Below are positions 42,128-48,919 of a stretch of 48,919 nt of DNA, piece after piece (the stretch's first letter is position 1; each line of letters starts with the position of its first letter). Under the pieces are notes generated by a model. The model was given only the letters and a program-made list of their open reading frames with translations. It ran no database searches and was not told the origin of the DNA. This DNA is from Oscillospiraceae bacterium (GTDB lineage: Bacteria; Bacillota; Clostridia; Oscillospirales; Ruminococcaceae): NCBI GenBank assembly GCA_017472735.1, contig JAFUOD010000004.1:1-48919 (forward strand). The letters are read 5' to 3'. Position numbers and translations under genes: made by a program.

Positions 42128-44761
42128 ATGAAATGGACAGGACTTAACGAGCTTAGAGAAAGCTATTTAAAGTTCTTCGAATCTAAGGGCTGCTTGCGCC
42201 ACAAAAGCTACCCCTTAATTCCCGAAAACGACAAGAGCGTACTTTTTACCATTGCAGGCATGGCTCCCTTAAAGCCTTATTTCACTAATCAAGAGGTTCC
42301 GCCCCGCGCAAGAATGACCACTTGCCAAAAGTGCGTTAGAACCAACGATATCGAAAACGTAGGCAAAACTGCACGTCACGGCACGTTCTTTGAAATGCTC
42401 GGCAACTTCTCGTTCGGCGATTACTTCAAGAAAGAGGCTATCGAGTGGGCTTGGGAATACATCACCAAGGTGTTGGAGATCCCCGAAGAAAAGCTTTTCG
42501 TAACCGTTTACGAGGATGACGACGAAGCTGAACAGATCTGGCACGAACACATCGGTCTTCCCATGGAAAAGATCGTAAGAATGGGTAAAGAAGACAACTT
42601 CTGGGAGGCAGGTATCGACGGTCCTTGCGGCCCCTGTTCCGAAATTCACTTCGACAGAGGTCCCGAATACGGTTGCGGCAAGCCCGATTGCAAAATAGGC
42701 TGCGATTGCGACAGATATATGGAATTTTGGAACCTTGTTTTCACCCAGTTCGAACGTCACGAGGACGGCACCTATACTCCTTTAGCACAAAAGAATATCG
42801 ATACCGGTATGGGTCTTGAAAGACTTGCAGCTTTAATGCAGGGGGTTGACTCTATTTTCGACGTTGATACTGTTAAGGCTATCCGCGACCATATCTGCCG
42901 GCTTGCAAACGCCGAATACGGCAAGGAATACAAGAAAGACGTTTCCATTCGTGTCATTACCGACCACATTCGCAGCGTGACTTTCATGGCTTCCGATGGC
43001 GTTTTGCCCTCTAACGAAGGCAGAGGCTATGTTATGCGCCGCCTTTTGCGTCGTGCGGTCCGTCACGGCAAGCTTTTGGGCATCAACGGCTTGTTCCTTA
43101 AAGACTTGGTTAAAACGGTTGTCGAATGCTCGAAGGGCGAATATAACGAGCTTGAAGAAAAATACGATTACATCGTTAAGCTTCTTACCAACGAGGAAAA
43201 GAACTTTAACGAAACTATCGACCGTGGCCTTAACATCTTAAACAGCTATATCGACGAAATGACAGCTTCGGGCGAAACTGTTTTAGACGGCAAAAAGTGC
43301 TTCACCCTTTCCGATACCTACGGTTTCCCGATAGACCTCACCCGCGAGATCTTAGAGGAAAAGGGTCTTAACTGTGACGAAGAGGGCTATAAAGAGGCTC
43401 TTAACATTCAGAAGGAGACTGCACGTGCCGCACGCGGCGACTCGAAATATATGGGCGCTGATGAGACTATCTTCCACAAAATGCCCCGCGAGTATTCCTC
43501 TAAGTTCATTGGCTACGATAAAATGTCTGCAACCGATGTTATCGACTACATCGCGACCGATGACGAAATTCTCGAAAACGCAGGTGTCGGCGATGAAATT
43601 TACATCATTTCCAAAACCACTCCGTTCTATGCCGAATCGGGCGGACAGGTAGGCGACAAGGGCACAGTTACCACCAAAACAGGTAAGTGCATTGTTACCG
43701 ACACCAAAAAGGCTGTAGGCGGCAAGATAGTTTTGACCGCTAAGGTTGTTGAGGGCGCTGTTGAAGCAGGACAGGAAGCTGATTTCGAGGTCGATAAGAC
43801 GACCCGTCTTTCCACCATGAGAAATCACTCCTGCGCACACTTGTTGCAGGCGGCTCTTCGCAAGGTCTTGGGCGACCATGTTCATCAGGCAGGTTCTTAT
43901 GTAGACTCCGAAAGATGCCGTTTCGACTTCTCTCATTTCAGCGGCATGACAGCAGACGAAATTAAAGCTGTAGAGGCTTTGGTAAACGAATATATCCTGA
44001 ACGCTCTTACCATTACCATGGAAGAAATGCCTATTGATGAAGCTAAGAAGCTTGGTGCAATGGCTCTCTTTGGCGAAAAATACGGCGACACCGTTCGAGT
44101 TGTAACAATGGGCGATGCTTCTGTTGAATTCTGCGGCGGTACACACCTTGATAACACCTCTAAGATCGGTTTGTTCAAAATTGTTTCCGAGTCTTCTGTT
44201 GCCGCAGGCGTAAGAAGAATCGAAGCTGTAACAGGTACAGGCGTATTAGAGCTTATGGCTCAGCAGATAGATACTATCAACTCTTCGGCATCCGCACTTA
44301 AGCTTGCTAACCCCGCAGGCTTAGTAGCACGTTGCGCTAGTGTTATGGATGAAGTTAAGTCGCTTGAAAAGGCAAATGCCGAGCTTTCTTCGGAAATCGC
44401 AAAGATGCGCTCTGCTTCCTTGGCAGATAACGCCGCCGATGTTAACGGCGTTAAGCTTATCTGTGCAGTAATGGCAGATGCCAACGGCGGAGAGCTTCGC
44501 CAGATGGCTGAAAGCTTAAGAGATAAGGACGAACTTAATGTCTGTGTATTAATCAGCAACACAAACATTGCTGTTGCTTGCGGCAAGCAGGCTGTTAGCA
44601 AGGGCGCAATGGCAGGCAAAATCGTCGGCAAAGTTGCAGCCCTCACAAATGGTAAGGGCGGCGGCAGACCCGACAGCGCTATGGCAGGTGTCGGCGACAA
44701 GAGCCTTGTAAATGTGGCACTTAACGGCGCCCAAGCAATTGTTGCTGAATTTGTTAAGTAA
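42128..44761 (+). CDS. alaS: Alanyl-tRNA synthetase
   Basis: 877 aa with AAAGGAGA upstream, the typical size. It charges tRNA-Ala and edits Ser/Gly misacylation. Class II aminoacylation motifs are in the N-terminal domain (RMTTCQKCVRTNDIENVGKTARHGTFFEMLGNFSF read in parts, GMGLERL). The editing domain zinc ligands HSCAHLLQAALR and CGGTHLDNTSKIG are intact. The C-terminal DHHA1-type domain with a Gly-rich end (GKGGGRPDSAMAG) closes it. Expression is controlled by the T-box. HIT and phosphoribosyltransferase genes follow on the same transcript. Confidence 0.98.
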   Translation: MKWTGLNELRESYLKFFESKGCLRHKSYPLIPENDKSVLFTIAGMAPLKPYFTNQEVPPRARMTTCQKCVRTNDIENVGKTARHGTFFEMLGNFSFGDYFKKEAIEWAWEYITKVLEIPEEKLFVTVYEDDDEAEQIWHEHIGLPMEKIVRMGKEDNFWEAGIDGPCGPCSEIHFDRGPEYGCGKPDCKIGCDCDRYMEFWNLVFTQFERHEDGTYTPLAQKNIDTGMGLERLAALMQGVDSIFDVDTVKAIRDHICRLANAEYGKEYKKDVSIRVITDHIRSVTFMASDGVLPSNEGRGYVMRRLLRRAVRHGKLLGINGLFLKDLVKTVVECSKGEYNELEEKYDYIVKLLTNEEKNFNETIDRGLNILNSYIDEMTASGETVLDGKKCFTLSDTYGFPIDLTREILEEKGLNCDEEGYKEALNIQKETARAARGDSKYMGADETIFHKMPREYSSKFIGYDKMSATDVIDYIATDDEILENAGVGDEIYIISKTTPFYAESGGQVGDKGTVTTKTGKCIVTDTKKAVGGKIVLTAKVVEGAVEAGQEADFEVDKTTRLSTMRNHSCAHLLQAALRKVLGDHVHQAGSYVDSERCRFDFSHFSGMTADEIKAVEALVNEYILNALTITMEEMPIDEAKKLGAMALFGEKYGDTVRVVTMGDASVEFCGGTHLDNTSKIGLFKIVSESSVAAGVRRIEAVTGTGVLELMAQQIDTINSSASALKLANPAGLVARCASVMDEVKSLEKANAELSSEIAKMRSASLADNAADVNGVKLICAVMADANGGELRQMAESLRDKDELNVCVLISNTNIAVACGKQAVSKGAMAGKIVGKVAALTNGKGGGRPDSAMAGVGDKSLVNVALNGAQAIVAEFVK

Positions 44762-44796
44762 TAAACCATTTTTAAATATTAAAGGAGGAAACAACA

Positions 44797-45165
44797 ATGT
44801 GCCAGTGTTCAAAGTATAACGATGATTGTTTGTTCTGCAAGATCATTAAGGGTGAGATCCCCTCGAAAAAAGTTTACGAAGACGAAACAGTCTACGCTTT
44901 CGAGGATATTGCCCCCACAGCCCCCGTTCACTATCTTTTCATACCCAAGCACCACATCGCTTCGTTAAACGAGGTCGATGAAAAGCTCGGTGCTTCATTA
45001 ATCGGCGATATTTATGTTGCTATTGCCAAGGTTGCAAGTCAGCTTGGACTTGATGAAACAGGCTACAGAGTCGTTTCCAACTGCGGTAAAGATGCAGGCC
45101 AGACCGTGCCTCACATTCACTTCCATCTTCTTGCCGGCAGAGAATTAACTTGGCCCGCAGGATGA
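44797..45165 (+). CDS. HIT-family nucleotide hydrolase/transferase (HinT-like)
   Basis: 122 aa with AAAGGAGG before ATG. The HIT motif HIHFHLLAG is at about 107-115; the N-terminal CLFCKIIKGEIPS is the normal zinc-site/family start and YAFEDIAPTAPVH follows. HinT-type enzymes hydrolyse purine phosphoramidates such as aminoacyl-AMP; this fits a place beside alaS, although a direct link is inference. It is 35 bp after alaS and 18 bp before the next gene. Confidence 0.93.
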   Translation: MCQCSKYNDDCLFCKIIKGEIPSKKVYEDETVYAFEDIAPTAPVHYLFIPKHHIASLNEVDEKLGASLIGDIYVAIAKVASQLGLDETGYRVVSNCGKDAGQTVPHIHFHLLAGRELTWPAG

Positions 45166-45183
45166 TATTAAGGAGGATAAATC

Positions 45184-45729
45184 ATGGCTGAATTTTATAC
45201 CCTAAAAGTGGCAGGGCTTACCCGTGAGCTACCTATTTGCCCCGTTAACGATAAGCTTGATATTGCGGCATTTGTTATGTTTTCAGACGTTGAACTGACA
45301 ATTGCGTGTGCGAGCGAGCTTATTAAAAAGATTCCTGAGTGCGACGTTATCATCACAGCAGAGTCAAAGGGTATCCCTCTTGCTTATGAAATGGCACGTC
45401 AGCTTGGCAACGGCATGAAATATATTGTCGCAAGAAAAATGGCTAAGCTTTATATGCATGATCCCGTTTCGGTAAATGTTAAGTCCATTTCCACAGCAGT
45501 AGAGCAAAAGCTTTGGCTTGACCAGAACGAAGCAGATTATATTAAGGGCAAGCGCGTTTTAATCGTAGATGATGTTATCTCTACAGGCGAATCGCTTGAA
45601 GCCGTTAAAAAGCTTGTTGATTACGCAGGCGGAAACATTGTTGGCATGTGCGCTGTTCTTGCCGAGGGCGATGCCGCCGAAAGAGACGACATTACATTCT
45701 TGGAGCCGCTTCCGCTGTTCTTTAAGTGA
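45184..45729 (+). CDS. Adenine phosphoribosyltransferase-like protein
   Basis: 181 aa with AAGGAGG upstream. The PRPP-binding loop is VLIVDDVISTGES at about 124-136, preceded by ESKGIPLAYEMARQLG. The family pattern resembles adenine or xanthine phosphoribosyltransferase; the text MKYIVARKMAKLYMHDPVSV is longer and more divergent than classic Apt, so purine specificity is uncertain. It would recycle a free base with PRPP in the cytosol. It closes the alaS operon; a terminator follows at 45872. Confidence 0.82.
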   Translation: MAEFYTLKVAGLTRELPICPVNDKLDIAAFVMFSDVELTIACASELIKKIPECDVIITAESKGIPLAYEMARQLGNGMKYIVARKMAKLYMHDPVSVNVKSISTAVEQKLWLDQNEADYIKGKRVLIVDDVISTGESLEAVKKLVDYAGGNIVGMCAVLAEGDAAERDDITFLEPLPLFFK

Positions 45730-45734
45730 GGAGC

Positions 45735-45856
45735 AGGCTCGGCACGAAACTGCGTATATCACCTTGCACACGGCTCGCACCGCACAATGCTCCTCGCTCG
45801 CCGCTTTTGCGGCGGCTCGGCTCCATTGGACGACGCTCGCCCAATCTTGGCGCAGT
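45735..45856. repeat. Irregular GC-rich inverted-repeat region
   Basis: GAGGAGCA near 45727 pairs with TGCTCCTC near 45789. ACTGCG near 45749 pairs with CGCAGT near 45851. GCCGC/GCGGC (loop TTTT) and ATTGG/CCAAT lie between. The arrangement is nested and overlapping, unlike elements A-C. It fills the gap after the phosphoribosyltransferase gene. Confidence 0.4.
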
Positions 45857-45871
45857 AATCAATACAAAAAC

Positions 45872-45910
45872 AGCTCCCATGCACTCAAAAAAGTGCACGG
45901 GAGCTTTTAT
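45872..45910. terminator. Bidirectional terminator
   Basis: AGCTCCCATGCACT pairs with AGTGCACGGGAGCT (one mismatch) around CAAAAA, with TTTTAT to the right and GTTTTTG on the minus strand. It serves the alaS operon and the convergent HTH gene. Confidence 0.85.
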
Positions 45911-45921
45911 AATGGAGCGCT

Positions 45922-46368
45922 TTATCTCGAATAGTATTTGTTTACAAGCTTCATGACGTTTTCAGCATCACCTGATAGGATAATTCTTCCGTGTTTGCCC
46001 CAGACCTCAGCAGCATACGTAATGTCTTTGTAAGCATGAGAATTCATTTCATCAAGTATAAAGTCGCAAGATTGTTTCACTGTATCACTATCATCACAAA
46101 GGTCGATGATAATGCAGACCTCGTTTTTCTTTTTGCGGCTGTTTGCAATGTAGTCATAAACGATAGTGTGCCTTTTCTGCCTTATCTTTGCAATAACTTC
46201 TTTTTGCTCAAACAGATCACTTATTGCCTCTTCTGAAAAACGCCATTCACCATCAACCATCTCACCTTTCAATTTACCTGAACGGATATAGTTTCGAATG
46301 GTGCGATCGGTAAAGCCCATGGCCTTTGCAAGCTCTGCTATTGTGTAGAACTTCTTTTCGGTCGCCAT
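45922..46368 (-). CDS. Excisionase/MerR-like HTH protein with uncharacterised C-terminal domain
   Basis: 148 aa with AGGAGG eight bases before ATG. Residues 6-52 form a MerR/excisionase-type HTH with wing (YTIAELAKAMGFTDRTIRNYIRSGKLKGE, GEWRFSEE). The rest, about 60-148, is an alpha/beta domain of a type I cannot name (EVCIIIDLCDDSDTVKQS, EVWGKHGRIILSGDAENVM). The strand-helix-strand pattern suggests a small sensing or dimerisation domain. It is downstream of the AAA ATPase gene but has its own promoter. The window's mobile-element end is about 1.2 kb away, so it may be chromosomal. Confidence 0.75.
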   Translation of the reverse strand: MATEKKFYTIAELAKAMGFTDRTIRNYIRSGKLKGEMVDGEWRFSEEAISDLFEQKEVIAKIRQKRHTIVYDYIANSRKKKNEVCIIIDLCDDSDTVKQSCDFILDEMNSHAYKDITYAAEVWGKHGRIILSGDAENVMKLVNKYYSR

Positions 46369-46400
46369 TTTCGTTGCCTCCTAAGTCTTTCGTTGATTTA

Positions 46401-46429
46401 ATAATACAATAATATTGAGATAGAATCAA
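46401..46429 (-). promoter_or_regulatory. Promoter of the HTH gene
   Basis: Minus-strand TTGATT, a 17-bp spacer and TATTAT, 33 bp before the start codon. Confidence 0.55.
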
Positions 46430-46454
46430 TTTGAAAGTTTAGGCGGTTTTCATA

Positions 46455-47330
46455 TCAAAACTCGAGGCTATGCTTATCAAAGAAATCCTTATACACTCTC
46501 ACATTCTCAAGCTCAGTCCATTTTTTAACGCTCACGGGATTCGAGTCAAGATCATAGATCCTCGCATCCTTTAGCGACAACAAAAAAGGCGAATGCGTCG
46601 AGATGATAAACTGACAGCTAAAAAACCTTGCCGAATCCTCTAAAAACTGTTTCAGTTCAAGAACAAGCTTCGGACTCAGGCTGTTTTCAGGCTCGTCCAA
46701 AAGATATAAGGCGTTTTCCTTGATCTGTTGTGTAAAGAAGATAACAGCACTTTCACCATTCGACTTTCCGTTTAAGTCTTTTGGCAACTTTGCCGCCGTA
46801 TATTGCGACTTTGTTTTCGATTTAGCTTGATTATAAGATCTAAGCTCACTGTAATCCTCTAACGATGATAAGGAAAAGCCGTGTTCCCGCTTATAGCGAT
46901 ATTCTTCAAAAATCTTCTCACGGCGATTGTTAATGCCCTCGTTGATCGCACGCACATCCAGCAAAAAATCAAACACATCGTCGCTCGCAATCAGCTTGCT
47001 TTCTTTGGGAATGCTTCTGCCAAGATGAGTTTCATAATTGCAAAGCTTCAAATAATCCTCGAAATAAGGGGTGTTGTTAAAAGGCGCCGAGCGTGAAAGC
47101 TTAAGTTTTTGTGCTATCACATTCAAAAGCGTCGATTTTCCGGAGCCGTTAGATCCGTAAAATATAGTTATCGGAGCGAAGCTGAGATTGCAAAGACCCT
47201 TTTGCGGAAACACCTTGAAAGGATAAACATCGTGCGTAAAACACGCCATCTCAAGCTGATAAGGGAAGTTTAGATAAAAATTCTCTTCCTGCTCAACTGT
47301 TGCTGTTTTGAATTTTTCAAGATATGTCAT
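46455..47330 (-). CDS. AAA/ABC-type ATPase, single-gene (AAA_21-like)
   Basis: 291 aa with GAGGTGAT just before ATG. Walker A is YGSNGSGKST near residues 59-68; the signature-like NGESAVIFF near 189; Walker B LYLLDEPENSLSP near 208-220; and the switch His in IISTHSPFLLSL. The 70-190 stretch between them is Lys/Arg-rich and helical. It is an SMC/RecF-like ATPase of the short, stand-alone type. Related proteins occur with TOPRIM or HNH nucleases in defence systems, but no such partner is next to it here. Substrate and role are unknown. Confidence 0.82.
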   Translation of the reverse strand: MTYLEKFKTATVEQEENFYLNFPYQLEMACFTHDVYPFKVFPQKGLCNLSFAPITIFYGSNGSGKSTLLNVIAQKLKLSRSAPFNNTPYFEDYLKLCNYETHLGRSIPKESKLIASDDVFDFLLDVRAINEGINNRREKIFEEYRYKREHGFSLSSLEDYSELRSYNQAKSKTKSQYTAAKLPKDLNGKSNGESAVIFFTQQIKENALYLLDEPENSLSPKLVLELKQFLEDSARFFSCQFIISTHSPFLLSLKDARIYDLDSNPVSVKKWTELENVRVYKDFFDKHSLEF

Positions 47331-47356
47331 TTCATCACCTCACTGATTCTATGTCT

Positions 47357-47385
47357 ATAATAGCACATACAGATGATTACATCAA
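47357..47385 (-). promoter_or_regulatory. Promoter of the AAA ATPase gene
   Basis: Minus-strand TTGATG, a 17-bp spacer and TATTAT, 27 bp before the start codon. The gap 47386-47514 beyond it holds two small hairpins with TTT loops (ATTTTGC/GCAAAAT at 47438-47454 and TTTCGC/GCGAAA at 47465-47479), otherwise nothing recognisable. Confidence 0.55.
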
Positions 47386-47514
47386 CCGAAGTCAGTACAA
47401 TTAACTGAACATATATGGAGATTCTGAACTCAGCAGTATTTTGCTTTGCAAAATCCTGCAACGCTTTCGCTTTGCGAAATCTACCTGGATTTCTGCTTAC
47501 TCCAATAATTCACA

Positions 47515-47573
47515 TAAAACAAAAAACCACCCGTTGGGGCACCCTCCGTAAGGAAGGTGCCCCAACGGGTGGC
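47515..47573 (-). terminator. Strong terminator of the recombinase gene
   Basis: CCACCCGTTGGGGCACC (47527-47543) pairs perfectly with GGTGCCCCAACGGGTGG (47556-47572), and the inner CTCC-GTAA-GGAA extends the stem to about 20 pairs. The minus strand continues TTTTTTGTTTT. It is 50 bp after the recombinase stop and possibly the end of an integrated element. Confidence 0.85.
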
Positions 47574-47623
47574 TCTTGTATCTAAACTGAATAATTGATT
47601 TCGTTAAGCGGTGTAGCCATTGG

Positions 47624-48919
47624 CTATGCCGTTTTTACTTTGTGTTCCGCCATATGATTTTGGAACGCTTCTTCCATTTCTTCGGGAGTGAGTTCTCGGA
47701 GTATGCCAACGCCGTTGTAGTAAATATCTATGAGCTGAACTCTTTTGCCGTCAAGGTATCTCGGAGCGTGTACCACGATTTTATCAATGAACTCGTGTAC
47801 TAACTCAGATGTTAGTTCCTTGATTTCGGTTATCCGCTTGACCTTATCAATAAACCTCTGTAAACTCTCGGTCTTGTCCGTTTCAGTTTCGAGATAAGTT
47901 TCCATATCGGGAAGTGCAGTTTTTAGTTCCCGTTGTTCTTCCTCGTAGGACATTGACAAGGTGGCATATCGTTCATCGGATATTTTACCAATAGCGTTAT
48001 CTTCGTAGAGCTTCTGTATTAAACCGTCAATCTCTGCGATACGCTTCTTTGCCTTGTTCAACTCTCGGCGTTTCTCCGCAAGTTCTCTTTTCTTATCCTC
48101 GCTATAACATTCCATCTGTTTGCGGGCAAATTCCTTTTCAAAGGCTTGCACGTTCAGCAGGATGCGCCGCATACTTTCCAACACCGTTTCCATTACCACC
48201 TTTTCACGAATATAGTGGGCGGAACATTCATCGGAATTTTTGCGAAACGAGGAACAGAAGAAATACGCTTGCTCCCGTTTGTAGTTGTTTGTTACGCTGT
48301 AATACAATTTTTCTCCGCAATCTGCACAGTAGAGAAGTCCCGAAAACCAACTGACGATTCCGCTTTTGGTAGGTCTGCGGCGGTGTTGCCGAAGTTCCTG
48401 CACCAACTCAAATACCTCTCGGTTTATAATTGCCGGATGGGTGTTCGGGAAGATTTTCCATTCTTCCTGCGGTCTTTCAATTTTGGTCTTGTTCTTAAAG
48501 GACTTTGTTGTGCTTCGGAAATTGACCGTATCTCCGCAGTATTCTTGTTTGGCAAGAATATCTGCTACTGTTGCCGAACACCAATTATACGGAATGGCGG
48601 GCGGTTTACTGCAATTCCTGCCGATACTAATCCAATATTCCGTAGGTGTCAGCACCTTTGCGGCTTTGAGCCGCTTTGCGATCTGTGTCGGTCCAAGTCC
48701 TTCAACACATAGGGCGAAGATTTGTCTGACGGTCTTTGCCGCTTCTTCGTCAATAACCCATTCCTTTGTGTTATCGGGATTTTTCATATACCCGAAAGGC
48801 GGATTTGTTGTAAGCGGTACACCCGACATACCCTTGTTCTTGAAAACGTTACGGACTTTTTGGCTTGTATTTTTAGCGTGCCATTCGTTAAATAAATCTT
48901 GCATCGGAACAAGGTCGCT
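47624..48919 (-). CDS. Large serine recombinase, C-terminal part (cut by window end)
   Basis: The open frame continues past the window edge: codons before the first ATG (48904) read SDLVP, so that ATG is not the true start and the catalytic resolvase domain lies outside. About 432 residues are seen. They include the Recombinase domain (about 20-130, PPFGYMKNPD, EEAAKTVRQIFALCVEGLGPTQIA), the zinc-ribbon (about 185-225: LLYCADCGEKLYY, FFCSSFRKNSDECSAHYI), a coiled coil (about 255-330) and a DUF4368-type end (IDKIVVHAPRYLDGKRVQLIDIYYN). Such enzymes integrate and excise conjugative or mobilizable elements and phages in Firmicutes. The last gene of such an element normally lies near its attachment site, so the host-element border is expected between here and about 47390. 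Confidence 0.9.
   Translation of the reverse strand, partial: SDLVPMQDLFNEWHAKNTSQKVRNVFKNKGMSGVPLTTNPPFGYMKNPDNTKEWVIDEEAAKTVRQIFALCVEGLGPTQIAKRLKAAKVLTPTEYWISIGRNCSKPPAIPYNWCSATVADILAKQEYCGDTVNFRSTTKSFKNKTKIERPQEEWKIFPNTHPAIINREVFELVQELRQHRRRPTKSGIVSWFSGLLYCADCGEKLYYSVTNNYKREQAYFFCSSFRKNSDECSAHYIREKVVMETVLESMRRILLNVQAFEKEFARKQMECYSEDKKRELAEKRRELNKAKKRIAEIDGLIQKLYEDNAIGKISDERYATLSMSYEEEQRELKTALPDMETYLETETDKTESLQRFIDKVKRITEIKELTSELVHEFIDKIVVHAPRYLDGKRVQLIDIYYNGVGILRELTPEEMEEAFQNHMAEHKVKTA

Noticed and set aside
47624-48904. The recombinase as a complete 426-residue protein starting at 48904.
   Set aside because: The frame is open to the window edge and the catalytic resolvase domain is missing, so it is a partial gene.
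1-48919. CRISPR arrays, prophage structural genes or replication origin signals.
   Set aside because: I saw no regularly spaced repeats, no capsid, tail or portal motifs, and no DnaA box clusters or dnaA-like gene.

Overview
The window looks like a chromosomal segment of an anaerobic Clostridia bacterium, probably an Oscillospiraceae/Ruminococcaceae-type gut commensal. The evidence is Shine-Dalgarno sites of the AAGGAGG type before almost every gene, TTGACA/TATAAT promoters with 17-18 bp spacers, a T-box leader on alaS, a dockerin-bearing secreted protein, lipoprotein glycoside hydrolases, and ferredoxin-linked indolepyruvate oxidoreductase. Family names are read from motifs and remembered family features; no database search was run.

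Layout. 1-538: 3' part of a 5S rRNA and tRNAs Lys, Glu, Met and Trp, with an extra terminator inside the tRNA cluster. 650-3540: a sigma-70-family factor with a long C-terminal extension, a broken four-helix-bundle gene and a GNAT acetyltransferase. 3545-5424 (minus): a GH43-type lipoprotein. 5541-12745: one run of six close-packed genes, an SPFH/zinc-ribbon/TPM envelope module (YdjI/YdjG/YdjH-like) followed by L-fucose isomerase, fuculose-phosphate aldolase and a RhaB-type kinase. 12746-13443: a gap with a glutamine synthetase remnant. 13444-14961: a secreted transglutaminase-like protein ending in a dockerin. 15085-21182 (minus): GH97 lipoprotein, PepV dipeptidase and type I pullulanase; 21240-22817 (plus): malQ, divergent from pullulanase. 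23030-26979: orphan P-loop kinase, HAD phosphatase, recG and a flavodoxin-like gene. 27142-34749 (minus): rpoC and rpoB with their own promoter, separated from ribosomal protein genes. 34843-35944: DUF4349-type lipoprotein. 36033-40303 (minus): acyl-CoA ligase, iorA, iorB behind a leader containing a terminator hairpin. 40318-41657 (minus): GH18 lipoprotein. 41727-45729: T-box, alaS, HIT protein and a PRPP-dependent phosphoribosyltransferase. 45922-47385 (minus): an excisionase/MerR-like DNA-binding protein and a lone AAA ATPase. 47515-48919 (minus): the 3' part of a large serine recombinase, probably the end of an integrated mobile element that continues beyond the window.

How the genes fit together. 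The secreted GH43, GH97 and GH18 enzymes, cytosolic pullulanase and 4-alpha-glucanotransferase, and the fucose genes describe a glycan-using life. The iorAB/acyl-CoA ligase cluster fits interconversion of aryl acids, aryl-CoA and aryl pyruvates with ferredoxin. Core housekeeping genes (rpoBC, alaS, recG) are intact.

The most unusual non-coding signals are three GC-rich intergenic elements (near 19110, 22861 and 38379). All share one layout: a closing outer stem around three strong hairpins whose stem sequences mostly differ between copies. A candidate attenuator lies before the acyl-CoA ligase start codon.
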